The position numbers and the translations under genes were made by a program. 64,000 nucleotides of DNA from Allomuricauda sp. GTDB lineage: Bacteria > Bacteroidota > Bacteroidia > Flavobacteriales > Flavobacteriaceae. The stretch spans positions 3,085,964 to 3,149,963 of the forward strand of contig CP051244.1 in the NCBI GenBank assembly GCA_017795045.1, given 5' to 3'. Shown one piece after another: positions 53,887 to 63,154 of the stretch; position 1 is the first letter of the stretch; each line of letters opens with the position of its first letter. Under the pieces are notes generated by a model. That model was not told the DNA's origin and searched no databases. It saw only the letters and a list, made by a program, of their open reading frames with translations.

Positions 53887-56096
53887 GCGGCCTCAAGTTT
53901 TTTATAGGGTATCACCAATGTAACGACCGTACCCCTTTCATGGTACTTTGCCCGGTCTTCAATGGTAACCGATCCATTCATTTTAAAATCTTTCGACAAT
54001 ATTCTTAGACGCTCAGAGGTTATGGCCGTTGCCAATGATTTCTTTCCGTTCCCTTTGTTTTCTTTATGGGAATCAATGCCCACCCCGTTGTCGGTTATCG
54101 TACAGATCAACTCTCCGTTTAGATATTTGATATGGGTTGCCAATTCCCTATCTCCCTCCTGATCGGTAAACGCATGTTCAATGGCATTTTCAATGAACGG
54201 CTGGATGAGCATGGGGGGAATTTCAAATAAAGAAGCATCAATGGCATCATCAATTTCAACGGTATAATTGTATGCATCACTTTCCAGATTATGAAGCTCA
54301 AGGTAGTTTTCCAAAGCCGTGATCTCTTGCGAAAGCAACACCATTTTATCCCGTGAATTTTCCAAGGTTATCCGTAAAAGCCTAGAGAACCTTGACAAAT
54401 AGCGGACCGATTTTTTCTCTTCTTTATTGAGTATCATCCCTTGTAGGACGGAGAGTGAGTTGAAAATAAAATGTGGCGTCATTTGCGATCGCAACAATTT
54501 TTGTTCGGTAATGATATTTTGGTTTTTGATCTTGATGGTATGTAATTTCTGATAGAAGACCGTAGACCCCAACAAAATTGACACCAATAAAATACCAATA
54601 ACCGCCCAAAGGTAATTTTGACGAGATCTGGCTAGGTCTTGGGATGTTGTCATCACCGTTTTGGTCAGCTCCAGCTCCCGGATACTGGCAGAATCCAAGG
54701 CCTGCTTGTACTTGTATTCATATTCCAACTGGGCAACCTTTTCCACATTCTCTTTATTAAAAAGGCTATCGTTCAATGATTTGAATCGCTGGTGGCTTTC
54801 AAGAGCATCCTTGTAATTTCCTGTATTTTTGTAAATTTCGAAAAGCAGTTCCTGCGCCATACTTTGGTATAATAAAAGACCATGGTCTTCGGCCAACTTC
54901 TTGCTTTTTAAGGCATTGGTAAGTGCTTTATTATAGTCATGTTGATTTGCATTTACCTTCGCTAACCCCCAGTAAGAAATACATAAACCTTTTTGGTTTT
55001 GGATCTCCAAGCTTATCCTTCTTGATTGTTCATAATATTCATAAGCTTTCGTATAATTTTTTGTCTCCAAATAAATATACCCAATATTGTTCAAGGCAAA
55101 AGATTCACCACGTTTATCATTGACCTCTTTGTAAAGTTTTTGGCTTTTTTCCAAATATTCATAGGCTAGTTCAAGATTGTTTTTCTCTTTATACGCCAAG
55201 CCTATATTGCTAAGGGTCTTTGAGGTTATTCCTTTATTGGAGTTCCCCGAAAGTATCAGGGTTTCCTCGAACAATTCTATGGCCTTGTCATATTTTTTCA
55301 GTGCCACATAAATATTGCCCATATTGCCCAATGTTAGCAGTACACGTCTTGTATTTGAATTTTTTTTTGCTATTGCAAGGGTTTGGTTACAATAATCAAG
55401 GGCTACAGGGTAGTTTCCTTGGTTGGAGTATGTAACGGAAATGCCATTTAAACAAGATGAGATTCCTGATGGATTTCCAATTTCTTCATTTAATTTCAAT
55501 GCTCTGAACAAGTATGACCTTGCCTCGTTATAATTGTCCATTTCTATGTAAGACCACCCCATCTCATATTGGACCTGGGCTATTTCTCGCTTGTTGTTGA
55601 TCGTTTCGAAAATTTCAAGCGATCTTTTGAAATAGGCTACAGCTTCATTTTGATTGCCATTATGGTACATGTAAATACCCATGTTCTTGTAGCATGCAGC
55701 GACACCTTGGTTCCAAGCAATATGTTCATATAATTCAAGGGCCTTGGTATAGTTTGAAAAGCCTCGTTCATAATTTGATTCATGGGCCTCTAGCAAACCT
55801 CTTATATAAAAATTCTTGGCTTTACCTTTGGTATAGTCAAGAGAATCTGCAAGTCGCTCTGATTCTGCCAAATATCCTTCCGCTATGGCGCGATCATTTT
55901 CCAAATACCCATCAACTAAATGATGTAGGAGGTCCACCCTAACAATATCTTTTGCTTTATGATTTTCCAGTTCAACTTTAAGGCTATCAATTTTGGGGCT
56001 TTGGGCCTGCATGTTTCCAATGGATAAGAAGAAAAAGAACCAGCCAAAGAGTTTCAGGTAAAGTAACTTCCGTGTTGTTACACCTGCTTCGTTCAT
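53883..56096 (-). CDS. TPR-containing LytS-type sensor histidine kinase
   Basis: A 737-residue kinase. Exported sensor region with a signal or anchor (LLYLKLFGWFFFFLSIGNMQAQ) and about eight TPR units (YERGFSNYTKALELYEHIAWNQGVAACYKNMGIYMYHNGNQ in pieces), a transmembrane helix (LWAVIGILLVSILLGSTVFY), then the His_kinase domain with phospho-accepting His in SQMTPHFIFNSLSV and N box QPFIENAIEHAF, and ATP lid ITDNGVGIDSHKEN. The ATG at 56096 is chosen because it directly precedes the signal; ATG 56159 is possible. TPR sensors of this type are widespread in Bacteroidota. Confidence 0.92.
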   Translation of the reverse strand: MNEAGVTTRKLLYLKLFGWFFFFLSIGNMQAQSPKIDSLKVELENHKAKDIVRVDLLHHLVDGYLENDRAIAEGYLAESERLADSLDYTKGKAKNFYIRGLLEAHESNYERGFSNYTKALELYEHIAWNQGVAACYKNMGIYMYHNGNQNEAVAYFKRSLEIFETINNKREIAQVQYEMGWSYIEMDNYNEARSYLFRALKLNEEIGNPSGISSCLNGISVTYSNQGNYPVALDYCNQTLAIAKKNSNTRRVLLTLGNMGNIYVALKKYDKAIELFEETLILSGNSNKGITSKTLSNIGLAYKEKNNLELAYEYLEKSQKLYKEVNDKRGESFALNNIGYIYLETKNYTKAYEYYEQSRRISLEIQNQKGLCISYWGLAKVNANQHDYNKALTNALKSKKLAEDHGLLLYQSMAQELLFEIYKNTGNYKDALESHQRFKSLNDSLFNKENVEKVAQLEYEYKYKQALDSASIRELELTKTVMTTSQDLARSRQNYLWAVIGILLVSILLGSTVFYQKLHTIKIKNQNIITEQKLLRSQMTPHFIFNSLSVLQGMILNKEEKKSVRYLSRFSRLLRITLENSRDKMVLLSQEITALENYLELHNLESDAYNYTVEIDDAIDASLFEIPPMLIQPFIENAIEHAFTDQEGDRELATHIKYLNGELICTITDNGVGIDSHKENKGNGKKSLATAITSERLRILSKDFKMNGSVTIEDRAKYHERGTVVTLVIPYKKLEAA

Positions 56097-56450
56097 GGAT
56101 AAGGATAGACAAACCATAGCAATCAACACATTACCCTGAAAACTGGTTTGTACATTCATATTTACGCCACTAATTGGACCCAAAGGACAAAATACGGCAT
56201 TTAAATTTCGTTCGAAAGGTTATAAGGGTAGTTTTCTTTACAATGAACTACTGTAAATGTACATCTGTAAGGTTGAGGTAAATATTTGCCAAACTTGAAC
56301 ATATATTCGACAATCATTGCCATTGCCATTTGGTCTTCCTTTCGAATAATTGGTCACTATATGGTTTCAACTCCGTAATGGTTGTATAAAAGGAACACCA
56401 AGAAGTTCCCAGGAAAGGTGGCTCCAATAGTATCAAAGGATGCCATAAAA

Positions 56451-56490
56451 AAACACTGAAAATCATAAGATCAACAGTGTTTTGATTTTA
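56451..56490 (-). terminator. second terminator-like hairpin after module 2
   Basis: AAAACACTG (56451-56459) pairs with CAGTGTTTT (56476-56484) with a 16-base loop. On the reverse strand the stem ends in TTTTTTTATGG, so it can stop leftward transcription about 200 bp after the large-subunit gene. Confidence 0.55.
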
Positions 56491-56618
56491 CTTAAATAAG
56501 TTCAGTCGGGATGACTGGAAGAAAGCGCAACTTACAACACTCTAACAATCAATATTTTACACTTGTCTTAAAAACTGGTTAACCGAACTCTAAACTGTCT
56601 ATAAAACAGTACATTCAG

Positions 56619-56644
56619 AGGCAAAACTTATGGATGTTTTGCCT
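56619..56644 (-). terminator. hairpin directly after the module 2 large-subunit gene
   Basis: AGGCAAAAC (56619-56627) pairs perfectly with GTTTTGCCT (56636-56644), loop TTATGGAT, 45 bp after the stop codon at 56689. It lacks a T run and could protect the mRNA end. Confidence 0.5.
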
Positions 56645-56688
56645 ACTAAAGGTAATATTAAATTTTAGAACAAGAAATCTCAATTTAT

Positions 56689-58959
56689 CTAACCTACCAA
56701 TGGTGGTTTATCCAATATAAAGGGTTGATGGTAATATCTTCTTCCTGTAGCTTTGTATAGTGCATTGGCCAAGGCACCCATAATGGGTGGAAAAGGAGGT
56801 TCTCCCATTCCCGTTGGGTCAATATCACTTTTTACAAAATGGGTTTCAATAGCTTTTGGTGCTTCCCTGTGACGAATCAATCGGTATCTATCAAAATTGG
56901 TTTGTTCCGGTGCCCCATCCTTAAATGAAAGCCCACTGTACATTGCATGACCTATCCCGTCAACAGCACCACCTTCCGACAGATTTGAAGCCGCATCAGG
57001 ATTTACCACTATTCCACAATCAATGGCAGCGGTAACTTTTTGGACAACAGGGGTATCACCTTCCATTACAATATCAAGTACTTGCGCCACATAACTTTGA
57101 TGACAGAAATAAGCAGAAACGCCACGGGACACTCCAGCTTCATTTTGACCCCAATTTGCTTTTTCCCGCACCAATTCCAAAACTCCGGCATATCGAGAAG
57201 CTTCATAGTCATTTGATTCTGGACTGCCGACAGGGTTTTCCTCTGCACGTTTCAACAATTCCAATCTAAAATCGATGGGGTCTTTGCCCATCACCTCGGC
57301 CAATTCGTCCAAGAAAGATTGTTCTGCCCCGGCGATAAAATTGGAACGCGGTGCTCTGAACGCACCTGTTGTAATATTCGTGTCAACTGTGAAATCTTCG
57401 GCTAAATAATTGTCTATGGCACCTGCTGGAAAACGATTGGCAAATAATGGACTCTCTGGAATCCCGCCCGCTTTAACATGAAAACCAATTAAATTATTGT
57501 CGGCGTCCAGTGCTGCTCGATAGGTGGCGTAGTACGAAGGTCGATAAATGCCTTGTGACATGTCATCCTCCCGAGTGTACATCAATTTTACGGGGGCTTT
57601 CATACGTTGCGAAATAGCAGCTACCTCAACCATAAAATGACCGTACAGTCTTCGACCAAAACCACCACCTTGCCGGGTCATCTGAATATCCACTTTCTCC
57701 AAAGGCAATCCCAAGCGTTCAGCCACAGCAGGTTCCATCCATTCCGGGGTTTGGGTAGGACCAAGCAGTTCGGCATGGTCTTCCGTAACATTGGCGAAGA
57801 AGTTCATGGGTTCCATGGTGTTGTGGGCCAAAAACGGACAACTGTAGCTTCGTTCAATAATTTTGTCCGCGTTTTTGAATGCTTCCTCTGGGTTGCCATC
57901 CCTTCGGGATACTTTTGTATTTTTTTCAATCAGTTCTTTCAGTTTGGTGGTATGGCTATCAGAATTTTCCATGCCAGCAGGATGTTTCACCTCCATCGCA
58001 TTCCCAAATAAAGTAAGGTTTTGGACTGTGTCTGGTGCGTCCTCCCATTCAATATTGAGTGCTTTTTTAGCCTGAAATACTTGCCACGTAGTTTCCCCTA
58101 CAACTACCACCACTTCGTTGAAGGCTGTAAAATGAAATGCCATCTTGTCAAAGTCATCATCGTATAATTTGATGGAGAAAACATCACGTATACCGGGCAT
58201 TTGTTTGGCTTGATCGGCATCAAAGGATTTTAACCGCTTTCCAAACGCTGGTGGGTGCACCAAAGCTGCGATCAACATGCCTTCACGTTGTACATCAATA
58301 CCGAATAAAGGTTTACCGGTCACTATTTTTTTTCCATCCACATTTTTTCGGGATGTGCCTATGATGGAGAATTCCGACTTTTCCTTTAATTCTACTTCTT
58401 CTGGCACCTCTATTTGTGCTGCTGCGGAAGCCATTTCACCATAGCCGGCCGAATTACCACTGGCCTCATGGGTTAAAACTCCAGCTATTGCGGTAATTTC
58501 ACTGGCCGGGACCTGCCAAGCTTGGGACGCAGCCTCCTTCAACATATGCCGGGCGGTCGCTCCGGCCATTCTTAGATTTTGCCATGAGCTGCTTATGGAC
58601 CTGCTGCCTCCAGCTACTTGCCAACTATACAAATTGGTGTTGAGGGGTGCCTGTTCCACAATCACGTTTTTCCAGTCAATTTCCAATTCGTCCGCCACGA
58701 TCATAGGCATGGAAGTCCGTACGTTCTGACCAATTTCCGGATTTGGTGACAATATGGTTACCACCCCATTGTCCCCAATCTTTAAATAGCCATTGATCTC
58801 ATACCATTCTTCGGGCATTTCCAATTCCATGGCAACAGCTTCGGCTACTTTGGGCTTACAGGCATTGAAAAAGCTGAAACCAAGAACCAATCCACCTCCG
58901 GCTAAACTTGTGTTTTTTATGAAAGCCCTACGTCCTATTTGTGTTTTTATGAGTGTCAT
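56689..58959 (-). CDS. molybdenum hydroxylase large subunit, IorB type (module 2)
   Basis: A 756-residue paralogue of the protein at 14423-16630; long blocks are the same, for example GEPPFPPIMGALANALYKATG and TSMPMIVADELEIDWKNVIVEQAPLN in two pieces. Tat signal: GRRAFIKNTSLAGGG, with a possible lipidation Cys (FFNAC). Active-site features: GGFGRRLYGHFMVEV, TGAFRAPRSNFIAGAEQSF and catalytic Glu in GMGEPPFPP. It is 21 residues longer than the module 1 protein, from small inserts near residue 300. Periplasmic; last gene of a six-gene operon, 22 bp after its Fe-S subunit. Substrate unknown. Confidence 0.93.
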   Translation of the reverse strand: MTLIKTQIGRRAFIKNTSLAGGGLVLGFSFFNACKPKVAEAVAMELEMPEEWYEINGYLKIGDNGVVTILSPNPEIGQNVRTSMPMIVADELEIDWKNVIVEQAPLNTNLYSWQVAGGSRSISSSWQNLRMAGATARHMLKEAASQAWQVPASEITAIAGVLTHEASGNSAGYGEMASAAAQIEVPEEVELKEKSEFSIIGTSRKNVDGKKIVTGKPLFGIDVQREGMLIAALVHPPAFGKRLKSFDADQAKQMPGIRDVFSIKLYDDDFDKMAFHFTAFNEVVVVVGETTWQVFQAKKALNIEWEDAPDTVQNLTLFGNAMEVKHPAGMENSDSHTTKLKELIEKNTKVSRRDGNPEEAFKNADKIIERSYSCPFLAHNTMEPMNFFANVTEDHAELLGPTQTPEWMEPAVAERLGLPLEKVDIQMTRQGGGFGRRLYGHFMVEVAAISQRMKAPVKLMYTREDDMSQGIYRPSYYATYRAALDADNNLIGFHVKAGGIPESPLFANRFPAGAIDNYLAEDFTVDTNITTGAFRAPRSNFIAGAEQSFLDELAEVMGKDPIDFRLELLKRAEENPVGSPESNDYEASRYAGVLELVREKANWGQNEAGVSRGVSAYFCHQSYVAQVLDIVMEGDTPVVQKVTAAIDCGIVVNPDAASNLSEGGAVDGIGHAMYSGLSFKDGAPEQTNFDRYRLIRHREAPKAIETHFVKSDIDPTGMGEPPFPPIMGALANALYKATGRRYYHQPFILDKPPLVG

Positions 58960-58981
58960 TTTGTTAAGCGTTTAAGGTGAA

Positions 58982-59443
58982 TCAAGAGTTGTTTTCCGCA
59001 GCTATTTTAACGGCTTTTTTGATACGGATATAGGTTCCACAGCGACAAATGTTCCCGTTCATGGCTGTTTCTATTTCATCCTCTGTTGGGGATGGGTTTC
59101 TTTTTAGCAAAGCCGAAGCTGTCATAATTTGTCCAGCTTGGCAATAGCCACATTGTGGGACATCAACTTCAAGCCACGCTTTTTGTACAGGGTGATCTCC
59201 GTGTTCCGACAAGCCTTCAATAGTGGTGATTTCCTGCTCCCCTACTGCGGAAACTGGTAATTGGCAAGAGCGGACCGCATTATCTCCAAGATGGATGGTA
59301 CATGCGCCGCACTGCGCAATGCCACAGCCAAATTTGGTGCCGACCATTTGTAAATGGTCTCGCAGTACCCAGAGCATCGGTGTGGTTGCATCTACATCCA
59401 CTGTTTGGGATTTTCCGTTGATTTTCAGATTGAATGTTGCCAT
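58982..59443 (-). CDS. molybdenum hydroxylase [2Fe-2S] subunit, IorA type (module 2)
   Basis: A 153-residue paralogue of the protein at 16660-17115. Clusters: [17 protein letters not shown] with VRSC, and [12 protein letters not shown] with [15 protein letters not shown]. No signal peptide. It follows the Tat-type aldo/keto reductase gene by 82 bp, the largest gap in the operon, so a secondary promoter or processing site is possible there. Confidence 0.95.
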   Translation of the reverse strand: MATFNLKINGKSQTVDVDATTPMLWVLRDHLQMVGTKFGCGIAQCGACTIHLGDNAVRSCQLPVSAVGEQEITTIEGLSEHGDHPVQKAWLEVDVPQCGYCQAGQIMTASALLKRNPSPTEDEIETAMNGNICRCGTYIRIKKAVKIAAENNS

Positions 59444-59525
59444 GTTGAAAGTGTTTGCTTTAAGTTACTGAATAATCCGTTTGGATTCTGTCTAAATTGC
59501 CATTTTAGTAATGATAATCAAATCA

Positions 59526-60647
59526 TTATCTATCTGTCAGGGCAGTCTCTGGTTCACGTACACCAACTAATGGGATTTTCTCAAAAGCTGTTCTAAATTC
59601 CTTTAATTCTTCTGAAGTGAACTTAACGGAAAGTGCACCCATATTTTCCTTCATGTGATGCAATTTGGTAGTGCCTGGGATTGGAACTATGTACGGTTTC
59701 TGAGCCATGACCCACGCCAAGGCAATTTGTGATGGGGTGGCATCCTTTCGCACGGCCCATTCCCATACCAATGAAAGCAATGGCATGTGTGCTTTTATCG
59801 CTTCTGGTGTGAAATATGGAACCGAAGAAAAACGTGAATCTTCCGAGAAACGGCTGTACTCATTGAATTTATCAGCTAAAAAACCTCGGTTTACGGCTCC
59901 CCATGGCACAAAACCAATGCCCAATTCCCCGCAGGTGTCAATTACCTGATTTTCCAATACCCGTTCAATTAAAGAATATTCACTTTGTACCGCAGTGACC
60001 TTTTGCTCGGCATGTGCTTTTCTTATTGTGGTTGGTGATACTTCGGACAACCCAAAATGAAGCGCTTTTCCTTCCTTGATCAAATCTTTGACTACGCCTG
60101 CCACTTCTTCGACCGGAACTTCTGGATCCACGCGGTGCAGGTACAATAAATCAATGCGGTCTGTACGCAATCTTTTAAGCATACCCTCCACCGCTTTTTT
60201 AATATGTTCCGGCTTGCTATTGCGACCTGCACGATCACCATTTGTAAAATCAAATCCGAATTTACTGGCAATGACCACATCATTTCTTACTGGCTCCAAG
60301 GCCTCCCCCACCAACTCTTCATCCGTAAAGGGGCCATAAACTTCGGCAGTATCAAAAAAGGTCACTCCTAAGTCCACAGCTCCACGAATCACCGGGATCA
60401 TTTCTTTTTTATCCCTCGGAGGATTGTAACTACCACTTTTCATACTCATGCACCCCAAACCAATAGCTGAAACTTCCAAGTCACCCAATTTTCTTTTTTC
60501 GTTTGGAAGGGTTAAACCGTTCCCAACTTGTTCAAGGTCGGTTGATGCGGCTTTTGCTGTGGATGCTACCGCCATTCCACCAAGTCCCAATATGGATTTT
60601 AAGGCAAAAGCCCTTCTACCATACCCTTTGTGATTTTCATTTTTCAT
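59526..60647 (-). CDS. Tat-exported aldo/keto reductase
   Basis: A 373-residue aldo/keto reductase carrying a Tat-type N-terminus (GYGRRAFALKSILGLGGMAVASTAKA), so predicted periplasmic, which is rare for an NADPH enzyme. Catalytic tetrad: D and Y in [12 protein letters not shown] in VIASKFGFDF, H in YLHRVDPEVP. The rest is a standard (beta/alpha)8 barrel (ALHFGLSEVSPTTIRKAH, IPGTTKLHHMKENMGAL). About half identical to the cytoplasmic enzyme at 61240. Overlaps the flavodoxin gene by 11 bp. Confidence 0.9.
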   Translation of the reverse strand: MKNENHKGYGRRAFALKSILGLGGMAVASTAKAASTDLEQVGNGLTLPNEKRKLGDLEVSAIGLGCMSMKSGSYNPPRDKKEMIPVIRGAVDLGVTFFDTAEVYGPFTDEELVGEALEPVRNDVVIASKFGFDFTNGDRAGRNSKPEHIKKAVEGMLKRLRTDRIDLLYLHRVDPEVPVEEVAGVVKDLIKEGKALHFGLSEVSPTTIRKAHAEQKVTAVQSEYSLIERVLENQVIDTCGELGIGFVPWGAVNRGFLADKFNEYSRFSEDSRFSSVPYFTPEAIKAHMPLLSLVWEWAVRKDATPSQIALAWVMAQKPYIVPIPGTTKLHHMKENMGALSVKFTSEELKEFRTAFEKIPLVGVREPETALTDR

Positions 60648-61230
60648 ATTGATTTGTTTTTAGTTTGGCTAGCCACTTCGCTAGCAATTGTTCAACTTCT
60701 TGTTCCTTTTCTTCTTTGATTGCAAGGAAGATCCCATCACGTTCCACACCGCCTTTTACCGAGAAACCTTCCAATACCAAACTATTGGGACACAATTCCT
60801 TGATCTGATTGAACCCAGAACCTACTCCGTAGCCTGCATGGGTGTTAAATGGAACAATTACCTTGTGCTTTAGGTCATGACTCTTTAAAAAACTCTTTAT
60901 GGGCGGTGGTAACTGCATACCCCAAGTAGGAAAACCAATAAAAAGCGTGTCATACTGGGTAACCTCCACTGCTGTTTTTAAGGGCGGGAGGTGCCCTGTT
61001 TCATTTTCTTTGGCTACCTGTGCAACAATTACCGTATAATTTTCAGGGTAAGGTTTTTGTAATTCCAGCTGTATCAAATCGCCCCCAACTTTAGCTTGAA
61101 TGAGTTTAGCAACAGCTTCCGTGTTTTTGGTACGGGAAAGATAGATAATGGCAGTCCCGTTATTATCGTCTTGGGCGTTTATAGAAATCGCCAAGTTCCA
61201 TAGTAATATACAAACGACTGCTTTTTTCAT
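60637..61230 (-). CDS. exported flavodoxin-like protein
   Basis: A 197-residue flavodoxin with a signal peptide (VVCILLWNLAISINA, then QDDNN). FMN-binding loop: IIYLSRTKNTEAVAKLI; second loop: FIGFPTWGMQLPPPIKSFL; third: VPFNTHAGYGVGSG. Exported flavodoxins are uncommon and need their FMN supplied in the periplasm. Here it could carry electrons between the molybdenum hydroxylase and other envelope enzymes. Overlaps the following reductase gene by 11 bp and follows the cytoplasmic one by 9 bp. Confidence 0.9.
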   Translation of the reverse strand: MKKAVVCILLWNLAISINAQDDNNGTAIIYLSRTKNTEAVAKLIQAKVGGDLIQLELQKPYPENYTVIVAQVAKENETGHLPPLKTAVEVTQYDTLFIGFPTWGMQLPPPIKSFLKSHDLKHKVIVPFNTHAGYGVGSGFNQIKELCPNSLVLEGFSVKGGVERDGIFLAIKEEKEQEVEQLLAKWLAKLKTNQYEK

Positions 61231-61239
61231 CTATTAATT

Positions 61240-62226
<987 letters not shown>

Positions 62227-62233
62227 TTATTTT

Positions 62234-63001
62234 TTACTTGTTTTTTGTATTGTAACTCCCAAAACTGTAGTTTAAGGAAACGTTCCATATAAAATCATCT
62301 TCTGGTACGATTTCGGTATCGATGGCTTTGTTAAAAATGGCCGAGATTGATACGGGAAAATCCCTTTTGACCAAAGTCACAAACGCCACTGCATAAAACC
62401 CTTCCTTGTCATCCATTCTCAAATAATAGGTTTGTGGCGATATATTGAAATAGAGATTCTTGGTTATGTTGAGGTTGTTGAAATAAGAATTCAACACCAC
62501 AAAATTGGTCTGTTTTACTCCATCATCAAAACCTCTGCCATGCAAATAGTATATGCCAATTCCTGTATTTTCCCCTAATTTGTAATTCGGCGCAATTTCA
62601 GCCGCCAAGTAACGACGGGACTCTAGAATTTCCTCTTGTTGTCCATCACGAATCACGGTTACCGTTCTGAAATTTAATGCTGGATGTGCTCCAATCCTAA
62701 GGGAAAACCTTTCTTTCTCCACCGCTTTATATCGAAACCAAAATAAAAATGACCATGGCTTGCCCTCTAGTGCAAAGCGCATATCAGGTTCAAAACTCAA
62801 TCTGTTTTTGGTAAATTTTAAATCGAACAGCAAAGCTGGATCACCCAATGAAAAGGAGGGAACTAGGGAAATTCCATTGTGGGTAACACTGGCCGTACCT
62901 CTAAAATCATCCAAAAATTTATGCTCCTTGTCTTGGGCTGATACCATTGAAAATACTATCAGAAATAAAACATTTAAAAGATGAGACCAAATCTTTTTCA
63001 T
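62234..63001 (-). CDS. outer-membrane beta-barrel-like protein (module 2)
   Basis: A 255-residue paralogue of the protein at 18176-18940, sharing for instance VTHNGISLVPSFSLGDPA, FEPDMRFALEGKPWSFLFW, SRRYLAAEIAPNYKLG and AIFNKAIDTEI. Signal peptide ends about FSMVSA. First gene of the module 2 operon; a TACTTTTG box is 22 bases upstream of the ATG. Its repeated association with IorAB and AraC genes suggests transport of the hydroxylase substrate. Confidence 0.82.
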   Translation of the reverse strand: MKKIWSHLLNVLFLIVFSMVSAQDKEHKFLDDFRGTASVTHNGISLVPSFSLGDPALLFDLKFTKNRLSFEPDMRFALEGKPWSFLFWFRYKAVEKERFSLRIGAHPALNFRTVTVIRDGQQEEILESRRYLAAEIAPNYKLGENTGIGIYYLHGRGFDDGVKQTNFVVLNSYFNNLNITKNLYFNISPQTYYLRMDDKEGFYAVAFVTLVKRDFPVSISAIFNKAIDTEIVPEDDFIWNVSLNYSFGSYNTKNK

Positions 63002-63022
63002 TACCGTCGATTGTATTCAAAC

Positions 63023-63045
63023 CAAAAGTATTCATGTAATCTGTA
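63023..63045 (-). promoter_or_regulatory. activator-type promoter of the module 2 operon
   Basis: Reverse strand: half-site TACAGATTACA (63045-63035), 4 bases, then TACTTTTG (63030-63023). The -33 TTTG is missing and the half-site occupies its place, as in promoters recruited by an activator. Confidence 0.5.
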
Positions 63046-63083
63046 CATTGTAATACCAAGATCACGGATGTTCGTACCATTAT

Positions 63084-63094
63084 TACAGATTTCA
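63084..63094 (+). promoter_or_regulatory. second AraC-type half-site, inverted
   Basis: TACAGATTTCA, differing by one base from the half-site at 63035-63045 on the other strand, lies 10 bp before the -33 TTG of the AraC gene. The two copies point outward to the two divergent genes. Confidence 0.5.
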
Positions 63095-63104
63095 TTAATC
63101 GATG

Positions 63105-63136
63105 TTGATTAACTGACAATCAATCCCTTATCTTTA
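63105..63136 (+). promoter_or_regulatory. promoter of the AraC gene
   Basis: TTG (63105-63107), 21 bp, TATCTTTA (63129-63136), one mismatch from TAnnTTTG. Leader to the ATG at 63155 would be about 12 bases. Confidence 0.4.
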
Positions 63137-63154
63137 TGTAAAATTTATGAATAG

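Larger units (their letters stand above)
56160..56688. other. gene-free region between module 2 and the histidine kinase
   Basis: About 530 bp that hold two hairpins near the 3' end of the module 2 operon (listed separately) and AT-rich sequence. No credible gene or RNA was seen. Confidence 0.4.

Noticed and set aside
56160..56688. Possible small RNA gene in the gap after module 2
   Set aside because: Only two terminator-like hairpins are visible and no promoter box is placed to make a separate transcript.
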